From positions 54,950,838-55,014,837 of the forward strand of contig ML679958.1 of NCBI GenBank assembly GCA_007922225.1: a stretch of DNA of 64,000 bases, written 5' to 3'. Positions 12,782 to 23,881 of this stretch are shown here, in pieces (position 1 is the first letter of the stretch; each line of letters opens with the position of its first letter). The translations under genes were made by a program, and so were the position numbers. The notes beneath the pieces were generated by a model. The model had not been told where the DNA came from. It did no database searches and worked only from the letters and a program-made list of their open reading frames with translations. The stretch is from Emydura subglobosa. Lineage: Eukaryota; Chordata; Testudines; Chelidae.

Positions 12782-13345
12782 TCATAGACTCATAGACTTT
12801 AAGGTCAGAAGGGACCAATATGATCATCTAGTCTGACCTCCTGCACAATCAGGCCACAGAACCTCACCCACCTGGTGCTGTAATAGACCCCTAACCTATG
12901 ACTGAGTTACTGAAGTCCTCAAATCATGGTTTAAAAAGACTACAAAGTACCGAGAATCCACCAGCAACTGACCCATATATCATGCTACAGGAGGAAGGTG
13001 AAAAACCCCCAGGGCCTTTGCCAATCTGCCCTGGGGAAAAATTCCTTCCCAACCCCAGATATGATGATCAGTTAAACCCTGAGCATGTGGGCAAGGCTCA
13101 CCAGCCAGACACCCAAGAAAGAATTCTCTGTAGTAACTCTGAACCCACCCCATCAAACGTCCCATCACAGGCTATTGGAATATTTAGCACAAGTAGTTAG
13201 ATAAGTTTCGTAAGGTAGGTTTTCCATTCCACGGATCATCCCATCAGCCCTTCTTTGCAACCTGGTGGACTTTTCACTGTCAGGCTCCATTCTATAGACT
13301 ATATTGGAGTAAACTCTGCACTGAATCTGGTCCATGCCCATAACA
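12782..13345 (-). mobile_element. CR1 LINE 3' region (antisense, second CR1 subfamily)
   Basis: The plus strand starts with TTCATAGACTCATAGACTTT, the reverse complement of CR1 terminal repeats. It continues with GAAGGGACCAATATGATCAT, CTAGTCTGACCTCCTGC and a long 3'-UTR-like body (AAATTCCTTCCCAACCCC, AATTCTCTGTAGTAACTC). This body differs from the tail at 5480-5993, so it is another CR1 subfamily. Open frames within it (12898-13200 plus, 12980-13168 minus) are by-products of the repeat and not genes. The 5' limit near 13345 is approximate. Confidence 0.85.
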
Positions 13346-16270
13346 AATATACTGCTCAAATGTATGTGGCACAAAATGGGGGAATTAAGGTCATGTTTAT
13401 GACCTTGGCTCTGAATTTCCTTGCTTTTGTCAGTTTCTTTCTGAATTATATTAATTTAAAATGGTTTCCTTCATTATATTACCCTTCCTTCTTGCATCTA
13501 AAATTATTGAGGAATGTGGTAGGTTGCTGGATGGGGAGCTGTTCTGAACATTATTGGATTGTCAGTTACCTAAGGATTCTGATAAGAATACACAAGCAAT
13601 GACTTTTTTCCCCCCTTGTGAATGTAGCAGCATTGAAATTACTGATCTCCTAGCCTAACCTAGACTTACTTATTTAGAGAAATAAAATTGTAGTCTATCT
13701 TTTAATGAGAGTGCAGAATGCTGGCCACATCAGAGAGTAATCTTTTTTAAAGTAGGAACACTGTGTGTATAATTTTCTACATAAATGGAAAAAAAATAAT
13801 CTTATCTACTGCATATCCCCTTTCAGTGTTATGCCGGTTTAGCCAGGCTAAAGCTGTTGACAGAAATTTCTGCACTCAGATGAGAACCAAAGATGAGAAG
13901 AGGTAGTGCAATGGTGATGGAAAAGCTTTATATAATGAGACAAATCCCAGATTCTCTAGGGAGCTCATTCAGCATGGAAACCATTTCATGTATCTTTCAT
14001 TACGGGAATGATATTCTATCTATTAAAAGTACAAAGAGGAAATTGTCCATACAGTCCATTTTAATAGGATAATTCTGTATGGACCGCCATTTGGTTTAGA
14101 AAGCCTATTTGTTGACCATGTTTCAAACAATTCCAATCTATCATAGTATGGTGGCATTAGCACATCTTACTGTGTAAATCTGTCAAGACATTGCAACATA
14201 AATAACACAATCCACCAGGCTGCAAAACTATTATTTGAGGAGTCCATTTAGTTTCATAAACTTTTCCCAGTTCTCGGTTACCTTAAACAAAATATGACAG
14301 ACATTTATATTGTCTAGTATACAAGAAAAATCACTTACAGTATATATATAAAAATAACTTATCTAGTGACTCTGCCAATGAAGAGAAGATAATAATTCCT
14401 GTGACCTTTGCAAATATAGCTTTTCTTTGCATGGTTAGATATACGTGGGGCAGGAGGATACCAATCAGTGGTGTATAAAGTACCCCATGTTGCAATAAAA
14501 CTGAGGCAGATACAGCTGTTTATTCTTTTGAAGAGTCAATTTTAATTTTTGCTCAGATGAAGTTGTTTGTTTTCTCTTTCCTTGCTGTTTTTCATCCTAA
14601 TATAAGATGTTAGTTAGAGGATATTGTCCGAAGTGTAATGTCATCTATACTGACATGGCATCCGGTGCAAATTGAGAATGCTAACTTGTCTTGGAAAAAA
14701 ATATCAAAAGCTGAAGTTCAAGGCAAAACTATGCCGGGCTCACTTTTCTATACAGTAATTACCCTATTTAAACTTAGCTTTTCTAACTGAAACCTAGCCT
14801 GAGGCAGCTTGAAATATAGCGTTGTGGTTTATAGAACTGGACCAAAATTTCTCAAAAACAGACCATTAAGAAATCTCCCTGAGTATTGACTTGAATAGCA
14901 CAGACTGATCACATGGGAGAGCATGCTGATATGAAGAGAGACAAGTATAATTTCAAGGGACTGAGATTTGAAATATTGATTCAGTCACATTAATTGAATT
15001 TTTGCCTTGAGAAGTGATTACAAAAATGTTGCTCCAATATTAATTTGTATCTGCTTTGGATAAGATTAACATTAATTTCTTCGCCAGTCCCCATTACTCT
15101 TTTATTATTCATTAGCATCTCTCTTTGCATGTGTAAGAGACCTTGATGAAGCATGTTTATTCATAGACTAACCTTTTTAAATAATTCTAACAGCTCTCTA
15201 ACAGAAACCTTCCTGGCATGCAGAATATCTCCTCTTTGTTTCATTATTCAGTCCTTGCGCTCTACCCTCCACTTGAGATGCTGAACATGAATCATACTGC
15301 TCTTTCGTATTGCTCTCTTCCTCCCACTGAAATGTCCTCTACAGCCTGATTCCCCATGATAGTTGTGTTCACAAAATACTGCAGCAAATTGTCTCCTGGT
15401 AGATTCTAGGACAGTATCATCTCTCCAAAGCTTGAGTGCAATTATTGATTTGTGCTTTCTTTAGTTCATTACATATTTGTTACTATGTTTTAGTTCATTG
15501 TTCATTTACCTTTCATTAGAATATTTAGTCTGAGTTTGTCTTTGATGAGCACTCTGGAGGCAACATTTTATTTATTCTTTGCGCATGTCACATTTTGAGT
15601 TTATTTTCCAAGCAGATAATGGACAAATAAGAAAAGAGGGGGAAAAGACAGGGGTAGTGAATAATGAGAAAGTGAGTAAATAAATCTCTTGTTTCTTTGC
15701 AACATCAATGTATTTCTCTAAACACTCAAAATTTTTTTTACATAAATGTACACTTGAAAATGCAAAATAGAAAGTTTATTTTGATAAACTAGATGCACAC
15801 ATTTTCAAGTTCATGATAAACCCTCTTTCCAGAGCAATAATACATGGCTACCTCCAGTAAAATGCTGCTACACTTTGCATTATCATTTCATACGTATATT
15901 ACTGTTTATGCTGTGTGGCAAATGCACACAAAAACACCTTCCTAGCCTCAAAAAACTTACATATTCTATTACATTCCCTTTTTTAGAACACGTACTACCT
16001 TTTATATTTAGATTTAGGAGGAACAATAGAAAATATGTTTGAATTGTGTGTTTGACTTCTGTAATAGAAGGGACAATGTTTCTACTTCATGAAGAGGTAA
16101 AAAAAAAAAAAAAAAAGCCTAAAGTCAAAGACTGCAAGTCTCACTTTCACTAAGTTCAATTTTCACTACTGTTGCAGTGTAAAGTAGGCATAAAGTAGAA
16201 TAGGTTTAATACTAATAATGATACCTAGCTGTTATAGAGTGATCAGTACATTTCAACAAGCTTTATAAAG
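13346..16270. other. AT-rich sequence without recognised features
   Basis: This is long low-CpG sequence with an A-homopolymer near 16099-16116 and short T/A runs. A plus-strand frame ending at 13602 partly overlaps the CR1 edge and has no known domain. Confidence 0.5.
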
Positions 16271-16274
16271 GAGG

Positions 16275-16422
16275 CTGGTATCATTATTTCTGTTTTACAG
16301 ATGGGGAAACTGAGGCACAGAAAGTGGCTTGCCCAAAGTAACACAGCAGGTCAGTGGCAGAGGACCCAGATCTCTTCAATCCCATGCCAGAGCTCTGTCC
16401 ACTAAGCTACACTACCTCCCCC
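16275..16422 (-). mobile_element. MIR SINE (antisense)
   Basis: The plus strand carries the MIR body in reverse complement: TTACAGATGGGGAAACTGAG, GCACAGAAAGTGGCTTGCCC, then AAGTAACACAGCAGGTCAG and a tRNA-related end ending in ACTAAGCTACACTACCTCC. MIRs are old tRNA-derived CORE-SINEs shared by amniotes. This is one of the best-preserved copies in the window. Confidence 0.88.
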
Positions 16423-16424
16423 CA

Positions 16425-17305
16425 CTTTACAACTGTTCTACATTTCAAGAGTGGATGAAAGAGGCCTTCAGTGAAGCTAAGAATCAGCCCTCAATATAAG
16501 TTATTCAAGAAAATGTTTGACATTCTGTGATTTCTTGGGGGAAAGATGCTCGTGTGTGTGTGTGCGTGACAAATATTTTCTAAGGAAAAAATATGAGTGG
16601 AAAGTCATTATTTGGAAATAAGCTCCCAGACACTTTGGTGACAGGCATATAAGGAGAGAGAGAAAACTGAGTTTTAGCATTTTCAAGCAATGAAAAATTT
16701 CAAAACATTTCCATTAATTTCATTTACAAGAATATCATTTGTATAAGAGAAAATGTCTTTGGGAGTGGGTATATTGTGGAAGCATATGTAGAGAGCTCAG
16801 AGAGCATGCTATATTATTTCCTCTCTCTCATTAGGCTTATATTATCTCAAAGTGCAGAGATTTATATTAGTAATTCCCATTAATGTTAATATAAACACTA
16901 GCTTTGACTACTAACCTCCCACAGTCTCCAAAACACACACATTTCTTCCCACTGTCTCTACCCACCAGTAAGCCAGCAAAAATAGACAAAAGTAAAAGAG
17001 GGCTTTCTTACAATTTAAAATGCAAACTCAATGAAAAGTTAACTGAACAGATAAAAAATAGAGCACTTGGCTTATCAAATGAATTACACTGTATTCCTTT
17101 GCTTATCCATAAATGCACTCACCAACAAATCTAATAAAAAGCCATAAATGTGTTGAATTCTGATGAAATAAATTGTATGTAATGAAATTTATGAATTATT
17201 TTCTTTACATTGTACTCATTCTTCCATGAGATTCCAAAGAGAATAGAAAAAGAATCTTCATCAGCAAAACTTTATTGCAAGAAGCAAATAATAATTAATT
17301 CCTTA
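16425..17305. other. No recognised gene; short (TG)n run
   Basis: A TG-repeat lies near 16551-16566. A plus-strand frame at 16904-17134 has no recognisable domain. Confidence 0.5.
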
Positions 17306-17309
17306 GATA

Positions 17310-17545
17310 GTCATTGTAATTCACAGACAACACAAACATTACCCCAGTGTTCTGTAGATTGCACTAGCTATCCATATTTCCAGGTACAATTAAGTGTCAT
17401 GTCTTTAAGCCATAAAGTCCTACATGCTTTGAGTCCTAGCTCTTTCATACTTATACACCACCTTTATAGCTTAGGTGTTCTGGTAACAGTTCGCAAAGTT
17501 GAAACCTATAGGGCTAAAGGCAGGGCATTCTCCAGGGGGTGAAGT
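17310..17545 (+). pseudogene. Old non-LTR retrotransposon remnant, C-terminal end
   Basis: Translated with interruptions, the stretch resembles the same LINE C-terminal region as 240-600. It has a diverged LHWLPV-like segment near 17360-17385, a block derived from the usual K-A-L-H-G-L segment, and an ending YRAKGRAFS like the G-R-A-F-S motif near the end of such ORF2 proteins. No reverse-transcriptase core is present. Confidence 0.45.
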
Positions 17546-17549
17546 GTGG

Positions 17550-18490
17550 GTCCTGACTTTATACAAAGGGCCGCACTGACCTTTAAGGGAGGGAATTTGT
17601 GTGGCTGGACGAATGAAGGGAACAGTGCTTTATGGCTGAAAGTGGGCGGAGGGGAGAGAGAGAGGACAAGGGGTGACACTGACTCATCCCCTGGAATCCA
17701 GCTGGGTGGAAGGATTTAAAAGGGCAGCCCATGCGGTGAAGCCCCTTTAACATGGAGCAGGCTGAGGCAGCAGCAGGGAATGGCAGAGTTCAGTGCCTCA
17801 TGGCTCCAGGTGGATGCAGAACTGTGAGAATGGGGTGGGGGAGGGTTGATTTCCTCCTTCCCCTTGTCCGGATAGGTCTTTTTGGGTTCCAGCTTGTGCC
17901 CTCACATGGCTAAAAGCCTTTCCCACAGCCTAAGGGGAAGAGCTACTGAGTCTGGGACTTAACTGAATGCGGGGGACAACAAATGAGGGAACAGGACTGG
18001 TTCAGGTAGGGCGAGGCAGGCAGAGGGCAGAGCTCCAGAAAGGAAGGAGTTGACTAGCAAGGCAGCCCAGAGTCTGAGTCTGTCCTTGGGTTTTGGTACG
18101 CGGGGGAGGAGAAAGAAAGGGAGTGGAAGGAAAGGAAGGATAGGGGAGGAAGGAAAGAGAGTGGAAAGAAAGGAAGGATAGGGGATCGGGTTTTAGGTTT
18201 TTGCTGCTGTGACCAAAGGACAGCTGGGGGGAATTTCACTTCTCCCTCCAGGTTGGTCTTGCTGGGACAAAGAAGGGTGAGGTGAATTAAACCCTGGACA
18301 GGGCAGATAGGAGGATCCTACCCCCCCCTGGACCCACTCTAAGAAGGGCAAGGGGCCAGTGGAGCCCAGGTAGTGTGTCTGATTACTAAAGGCAGCCCCC
18401 TCTCCCCCCACTGATGGAATCGGGGGGCTCCAGGTGAAGCAAACACCCGCGCAAGTGAGATGGCTGCATTTGCTGGTGGGTCGGTCAGTT
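17550..18490 (+). other. GC-richer tract preceding the DIRS gag remnant
   Basis: Base composition rises sharply here against its AT-rich surroundings. A TATA-like GGATTTAAAAGGG lies near 17693-17705. The position directly upstream of the gag remnant suggests the 5' terminal and leader region of the DIRS-like element, but I found no matching inverted terminal repeat downstream. Assignment to the element is therefore inference from position and composition. Confidence 0.4.
18103..18186 (+). repeat. Purine-rich tract with a 38-bp tandem duplication
   Basis: The plus strand is almost purely A/G. The unit beginning GAGTGGAAGGAAAGGAAGG at 18121 recurs 38 bp later at 18159 as GAGTGGAAAGAAAGGAAGG, and both run into ATAGGGGA. 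Long polypurine tracts like this can form triplex or other non-B DNA. Confidence 0.8.
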
Positions 18491-18494
18491 GTCA

Positions 18495-19790
18495 GGGTGA
18501 TTGTGTCTGAGGTGGTTTTTGCAGCATTATAGACCATACAAAGTGTAAGGGGTCGACCAGAGCCAGGACGTTCGTCTCAGGTGATTGCAGGAGATGGTGA
18601 AGATGCAGAGGGCGGGGGTGAGTTGAATCAACAACAGATAGAGGTTCCTGATTGCAAGGGTGCTTGGATCTGCGGTGGGCGAAAGCCACAGTGACAGATG
18701 GTACAGGTGGGCCCCTACCACACATTGTGGTGACAGATGGGGATTGCAGTGGCCTCGATGAGGCAAGGGATCCGGGCACTATTAGTTACTCTGAGGCTTT
18801 AGATGGGGAAAATGCGGATGGACCTGACAGGGTATTGAATGGGCTGGTGCAAGGACTGAGAATCTTAAAGCTATATCAGCTCATGTGGGAGGGACACACC
18901 CCTGTAAGGAGGATCAGGTATTGCACGGCTGCTACCAGCTAACTTGCAGTTATTGCAACAGCTTGGGACATCCATGGGAGAGGGGAATCTTGCCAGGGTG
19001 GTGATGGAGGCATAGGGAGTGCACAAGTTGTGGCAACAGGCAATAGGCAGGAGGAGCAGATACCCTGCACTGGTGTGGGAGCCCTCAGCTGGGGGAGTGG
19101 CGGTTGGGAGAGCACTGGGAAGCTTTCTGCTCGTCCACTATCAAAGACTGTAACTTCATGGGATAGATTTTCCTAAGAAGTGAATATGTGGATATATTAT
19201 CACTCTTGCTGTTGGTGGACAATAAGCAGCAATTGAGTAAACAGCATAGAAAGATGCTTGAATAGTCGAGGGTGCCTAGAATGTGGGAAAATTGGGAGGC
19301 TGCCTTCCTCATCTGTACAGGTGTTATGATGAGCAGTTTAGATTGAAGGCAGCAACACAAACTGGGATTCAGTGGGACATACCACATCCTACACTGTGGT
19401 TGGAATGGATGACACCATGGTGATCTGGTAACCACACAAATAGTGGCCTATTCATAGAGCCCTGTGTGGATACAAAATTTGTATCCAGAACCAAGCCACG
19501 ATCTGCAAAAATGATCTGCAGATGTGGATATCTGTGGATATAAAGTGGATATCCGTGGATTTGCAGCATATTCCTTCCACAGCAAGCCCAGCAGGGGCCT
19601 CGGGCACATAAAAATATTTGCTGGGCATTTAGTGATAGCAGTTGTTTTCACGGCATCTGTAAGTACAGGCATACTTGCAAAATATGTTTTGGAGCTCATA
19701 CAGCACATTCATGCCAGAAAGGTGAGAGGAGGTCATAAGGGGGAAACAGGCTAGAGGATAGAGCAAATGCCACATGCAGGTTTGGCTTGG
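18495..19790 (+). pseudogene. gag: DIRS-like retrotransposon gag, decayed and interrupted
   Basis: Two well-kept blocks identify this as gag of a DIRS-type retroelement. At 19322-19430 frame 2 reads CYDEQFRLKAATQTGIQWD and then a W-L-E-W run, matching the late-gag block of vertebrate DIRS elements. At 19605-19726, in the same frame, lies the Cys/His finger array (ICWAF, then GICKYRHTCKICFGAH and AHSCQKG), a signature of DIRS/Ngaro gag. Upstream (18495-19300) the frame is broken by stops and shifts, and only loose similarity can be claimed. A short TIR-like insert (19456-19567) lies between the two blocks. The protein would have bound the element's RNA; this copy cannot make it. Confidence 0.75.
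19456..19567. mobile_element. Probable small DNA transposon (MITE) inside the DIRS gag
   Basis: The insert starts AGAGCCCTGTGTGGATAC and contains the palindromic run ACAAAATTTGTAT and repeated GGATATC-type words. It ends GGATTTGCAG, which is close to the complement of its start except that the last bases of the right TIR are missing. It separates two gag blocks that are in the same frame. A clean target duplication is not visible, so the right edge is uncertain. Confidence 0.55.
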
Positions 19791-19859
19791 CAGGTATGGG
19801 GCATAGGGAACAGAACACATGCAAGGGCTAGCTGAAAGCAATGGGATAGGCAAGGGCAC

Positions 19860-20185
19860 CATTTCCAGTTAAGCTGGCAGTGTTAAGAGTGCTCCTGTGG
19901 GACTACCTCAGCAAAGCTGATGGGGCAGATTGAAGGCAGGGTTTAATGGGGTTGGGCGGTTCTGATCCCTGTTATGTTTAACATCATAATAATAAACGAA
20001 ATCTGGCCAGGATTTGGCTATATTGTTAAGATAATGATTCTGCAAGAATGACTTGAGGTAGAGTGGCGAACTTGTGGTGTTTTGCCCGGAGCATTGGCCC
20101 CCAAGAAGTCTCCAGGAAATATAGATTATTTCATCACCTTTCTGGGGTTGATAATGGCATAGCAGACGCCTTATCTCATTTTTCA
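19860..20185 (+). pseudogene. DIRS-like pol remnant: start of RT joined to end of RNase H
   Basis: At 19866-19930 the frame KLAVLRVLLWDY with a following S-K-A-D resembles the opening of DIRS ORF2, just before the reverse transcriptase. At 20146-20182 GVDNGIADALSHF matches the end of the DIRS RNase H domain (V-D-N-x-x-A-D-A-L-S). The roughly 200 bp between are far too short for the RT palm, so the catalytic core is deleted. An extra T near 20183 shifts the frame relative to the recombinase that follows. Confidence 0.65.
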
Positions 20186-20186
20186 G

Positions 20187-20640
20187 ATGCACAGATTTCT
20201 GAAGCTGGCACCTGGTGCTATGGAACCTTGGCTTAGGATGGTTGTCAGTGGCGTGCAGAGATCAGTTGCTCTGCACACATGGCAGAGCTATGAAAGAAGT
20301 TTTAATGATTTCATGCAAGCTCAGGATCATGAAGGCCAGTCAATAATTTGGCCCATTGCAAAGGAGCAGGTGCTGCGGTACATGTTGTCATTGACAACAC
20401 ATCAACTGTCGGCCTCGACAATCTCGAATCACCTTTCTACCATTACATTCATCAGCAGGCTAAAGGGTTATGCAGATCCTTGCAGTGTTTTTTTAGTTCA
20501 AAGGTTTATGGTGAGGTGGTTGCATACCAGGGGCCCCAGGGAGGATTCACATACTCCCATCACAGTTTACATGCTCAGGGATCTCGTGCAGCTGAGGCTG
20601 GGAGTGTGGCCATGGTTGGGAAGGGGCTGCGGCTGGGAGA
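20187..20640 (+). pseudogene. DIRS-like tyrosine recombinase, N-terminal half
   Basis: Tyrosine recombinases integrate the circular DNA copies of DIRS-type retrotransposons in place of a DDE integrase. The reading frame starts QMHRFLKLAPGA directly after the RNase H end, as in DIRS elements. It continues with the recombinase core-binding region: TWQSYERSFNDF near residues 32-43, WPIAKEQVLRYM (55-66), STISNHLSTITFISRLKGYADP (77-98) and a PITVYMLRDL-like helix (123-132). After about residue 135 the sequence changes into unrelated Gly/Trp-rich text, so the catalytic half with the R-H-R-Y residues is missing. The family call is strong; the gene is non-functional. Confidence 0.78.
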
Positions 20641-20680
20641 TAGGCCATGGTTGGGGGTCTATGGTTGAGGCTGGGGGCCA

Positions 20681-21400
20681 ACACTGACTCCGGGGACTCC
20701 AGGGACCTTGGGGACCACGGTGGCTGGTGGCTGTGGTGGGTCCCAGTGGTCAGGAGCCAGGCCTTGGCAGGAGCTGGACACCAAGAGTAGGGACAGTCTG
20801 ACTTGGGCCACTCTCCCCCACTGTTTGTAGATGGCCCTGTGTGTTTATTTATCCACTGCACCATTTACATGTTGCCACCTTGACTTGTGGATTTCTTGTG
20901 TAGTGAGTGCTGCTGTCAGACACACTCACTTATCAGCTTTTTCTATTACCTTATATCATTTTTCCAGGGTAGCCAGCATGGTACTTTGACTCCTCACAGA
21001 CTATAACCTTTTTTTTTTTTATTTTATTTTATTTTTTTTTGAAAAAGGTTTATGGATCTTCGGTGTGGAACTACTTTTATGCTGTCAGACAGTATAGCAC
21101 ACATCATACAAAGCAAGTGGTTTTGGCTACACCCTAGAATTTTAACTTATCAACTACACATTACTGGGAGATCCTTAAGGACATATGCACATTGGAGATT
21201 TCACTTTCATTCCAAACATATTTGCTTTTGTGAATTCAAGGCAGGGACACAGTGGTAAATCTTCAAAGCCCTGCATAGGTTTTCAGCTCCAAAAACTCAT
21301 GTTAATTTCAATAGTCCATATGTTTTATTGGGTTACAGGCAATAGAGGCTACTTTCATTATATAACTTTCTTAAACATTGTTTCAACAGCTACAGCTTTG
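20681..21400. other. Unassigned GC-richer edge, then AT-rich DNA with a T-rich run
   Basis: 20681-20870 is GC-rich and of unknown origin; it may be a replaced 3' part of the DIRS relic. Near 21001-21053 a T-rich tract is bounded by ATAACCTTTTTT and its near complement AAAAAGGTTTAT, giving a possible hairpin. Confidence 0.4.
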
Positions 21401-21404
21401 AAGG

Positions 21405-21625
21405 AGGGATGGTCTGGTATAGAATGTTGAATTTGTGCTCAGGAAAAGCAGGTTTCAATTCCCAGCTCATCCATGTTCCTATGAGAACTAGGGCAGTCAC
21501 TTTATCCTCTCAGTTCCATCTGTAAAATAATTATAATATTTCCCTACCTCAAAAGACTGTTGTGAGGATGAAATCCATCAATGATTGTGAGATGCTCAGA
21601 TATTATGGTGATGAGACCAATCTAG
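21405..21625 (+). mobile_element. MIR-like CORE-SINE (sense)
   Basis: The order of blocks is that of a MIR in sense orientation: a tRNA-like head with a B-box-like GGTTTCAATTCCCAGCTC, then CAGTCACTTTATCCTCTCAG, ATCTGTAAAATAATTATAAT, and ACTGTTGTGAGGATGAAATCC with a GAGATGCTCAGATA tail. It is diverged but complete in layout. Confidence 0.8.
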
Positions 21626-21639
21626 ACAGACAGATTGCT

Positions 21640-22480
21640 CACAGCAAAAGTGCATATGTTGTATCATGCCATATCCCAAAATCCAACCACACAATATTCA
21701 CAATGGATACAAGCTGTTGATCAGCTTTATGCAAATGTGGGAAGAATAAGGGAAAAGCTAACTTATCCCATATGATGCAGTAGAACTAACCTTAGGAGCC
21801 CATATGCAATCAGATATGCAAAGTGGGAGCCCAAAAGTTGAGTGGGTCTCCATAAAGGTGGACCCTTCCACATGCAAGAAATCATACAGGAGTCAGTGGG
21901 GTTTCAAAAAATGCTCAGGAGTCTTCCCATGCAGATCTAATTGCAGAACTCACTACAAAAAACAAATTAGGGCCAAGAACCAAGCCTGAATCTAGTTAAG
22001 TCATCTATTTCAACAACTCATCCAACCAGATAAAATTTTACCCACATGACTGAACATATTGATCAGAAAATATCAATAATTAAATATATCATCTACAATA
22101 AGTCTGGGAAAGTCATTGTTCTCTCCTCTCCTCTGTTCAATGGACCATGCAGAACATCTCTGCCATATAACAGTAATATATAATGGATTTCCCTGTTAAA
22201 ACAGGTTTTATTGAGTATATGTTCTTACTTACAATAATGCCTCCATATTTGTGAGTGCCAACTTAGAAGTCAGTCCTAAAAAAAGCGTCTAAACTCTCCT
22301 GCTCATTTACTTCTTTAAAGAAATACAAGAGAAAATGAAGGGGAAATGAGGCCATACCATACCATAATAGATTTCTTATGTTTTGTATATTATGTTTTCT
22401 TTTACATAAGAAATAGATGAGAATCTGAATCGTTCTTTCCCCCCTTCTTGGCACAGCACTGATTGTTTCCTAATATAATG
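21640..22480. other. No recognised gene or repeat
   Basis: This is AT-rich sequence between a SINE and a CR1. I see no exon-like frame with a known domain. Confidence 0.5.
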
Positions 22481-23144
22481 AATCAGAACCATAGAAGTGT
22501 AGGACTATAATGGACCAAAGAAGGACATCTAGTCCAGTCCCCGTCACCAAAGGCAGGACTAAATAATAACTAGACCATTCCTGACAAGTGTTTGTCTAAC
22601 TTGTTCTTAAAAACCTCCAGTGATGGAGATTCTATGAGCTTCCTAGATAATTTGTTTCAGTGTTTAACTACCTGACAGTTAGGAAGTTTTCCCCCCATGT
22701 CTAAAATAAACCTCCCTTACTGTAACGTAAACCTATCGCTTCTTGTCCTATACCCAAAAATTAACAAGAACAAATTTTCAACCTCCTCCTTGTAACAACC
22801 TTTTATGTACTTGAAAACTGTTTTCATGTTCCCCCTCAGTCTTCTCTTCTACAGACTAAACAAATCCAATTTTTTCAATCTTCCCTCATAGATCATATTT
22901 TCTAGACCTTTAATCATTTCTGTTGCACTCATCTGGATTTTTTCCAATTTGTCCACATCTTTCCTGAAATATGGCACCCAGAATAGGACACAACACTCCA
23001 GCTGAGGCCTTATCAGTGCAGAGTAGAGTGGAAGAATTACTTCTCATATCTCGCTTACAACACCCCTCCTAATACATCCCAGAATGATGTTTGTTTTTTT
23101 TGCAGTAGTGTTATACTGTTGATTCATATTTAGCTTGTGATTCA

Positions 23145-23528
23145 CTATAACCCCAGATCCCTTTCCACATAATTTCTTCCTGGGGAGTCATTTCCCATGA
23201 TGTATGTGTGCAGTTGATTGTTCCTTCCTAAATGGAGTACTTTGCATTTGTCTTTATTGAATTTCCTCTTATTTACTTCAAACCATTTCTGCAGTTTGCC
23301 CAGATCATTTTGAATTTTAATCCTATCCTCCAAAGCGCTTGCAACCCTTCCCAGCTTAGTATCATCTGCAAACTTTATAAGTGTACTCCCTATGCCATTA
23401 TATAAATTATTGATGAAGTTATTGAACAGAACCAGATCCGAAACAGATCCAGGCAGGACCCCACTCGATATGACCCAATATCTTGACTGTGAAATTCTGG
23501 TGACTATTCTCTGGGAATGGTTTTCCAA
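23145..23528 (-). pseudogene. CR1 reverse transcriptase, palm/thumb part
   Basis: The frame shows GVLPGSVSDLVLFNNFIN, equivalent to the CR1 G-V-P-Q-G-S-V-L-G-P-L-L-F segment. About 20 residues later it has the catalytic FADD in LIKFADDTKLG, then the conserved KWFEVNKRKFNKDKCKVLHL segment. These form the RT palm and its C-terminal extension. The catalytic pair of aspartates is intact, but the neighbouring part at 23639-23881 is in another frame and stops interrupt the 3' side. The enzyme would copy LINE RNA at a nicked target; this copy is dead. Confidence 0.88.
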
Positions 23529-23638
23529 CCAATTATGCCTCCACCTTACAGTAGCTTCATTTGGGTATACCTAGTTTGTTTATGAGACGGTCATTGAGAC
23601 AGTAACAGAAGCCTCACCATAGTCAAGATATACCACAT

Positions 23639-23881
23639 CTACCTCTTCATCCCTATCCCTAAGGCTTTTTTTACCTTGTCAAAGAGCTTTATTAAGTTGA
23701 TTTGACATGATTTGTTCTTGACAAATCCAAGTTCACTGTTACTTATCAACTTATTATCTTCTAGGTGTTTGCAAATTACTTGCTTGATTATTTGCTTCAT
23801 TATCTTTCTGGGTACTAAAGTTAGGCTGACTAGTCTGTAATTTCCTGGGTTGTTTTTATTCCCCTTTTCATAGATTGGCAC
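23639..23881 (-). pseudogene. CR1 reverse transcriptase, finger part
   Basis: The start [20 protein letters not shown] corresponds to the CR1 RT opening (P-x-x-K-K-G-x-x-x-x-P-x-N-Y-R-P-V-S-L-T). It is followed by a helix and the NSELGFVKNKSCQINLI segment that resembles the usual N-S-Q-x-G-F-x-K-G-K-S-C-x-T-N-L. It lies just upstream, on the minus strand, of the palm part at 23145-23528, from which it is separated by stops and a frameshift. Confidence 0.85.

Larger units (their letters stand above)
17550..20680 (+). mobile_element. DIRS-like tyrosine-recombinase retrotransposon, internally deleted relic
   Basis: Gag finger, RT start, RNase H end and recombinase occur in the order expected for DIRS elements (gag, RT/RNase H, YR), all on the plus strand. 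The RT core and the catalytic half of the recombinase are missing, and a MITE-like insert lies in gag. The outer limits are guesses from composition; I did not find the inverted terminal or internal complementary repeats typical of the family. Confidence 0.68.

Noticed and set aside
12898..13200. 100-codon plus-strand frame and the antisense frame at 12980-13168
   Set aside because: Both fall inside the antisense CR1 3' region, which is non-coding in this orientation.
18193..18779. Overlapping 95-114 codon minus-strand frames
   Set aside because: They are Pro/Ser-rich antisense frames in the GC-rich DIRS region with no domain.
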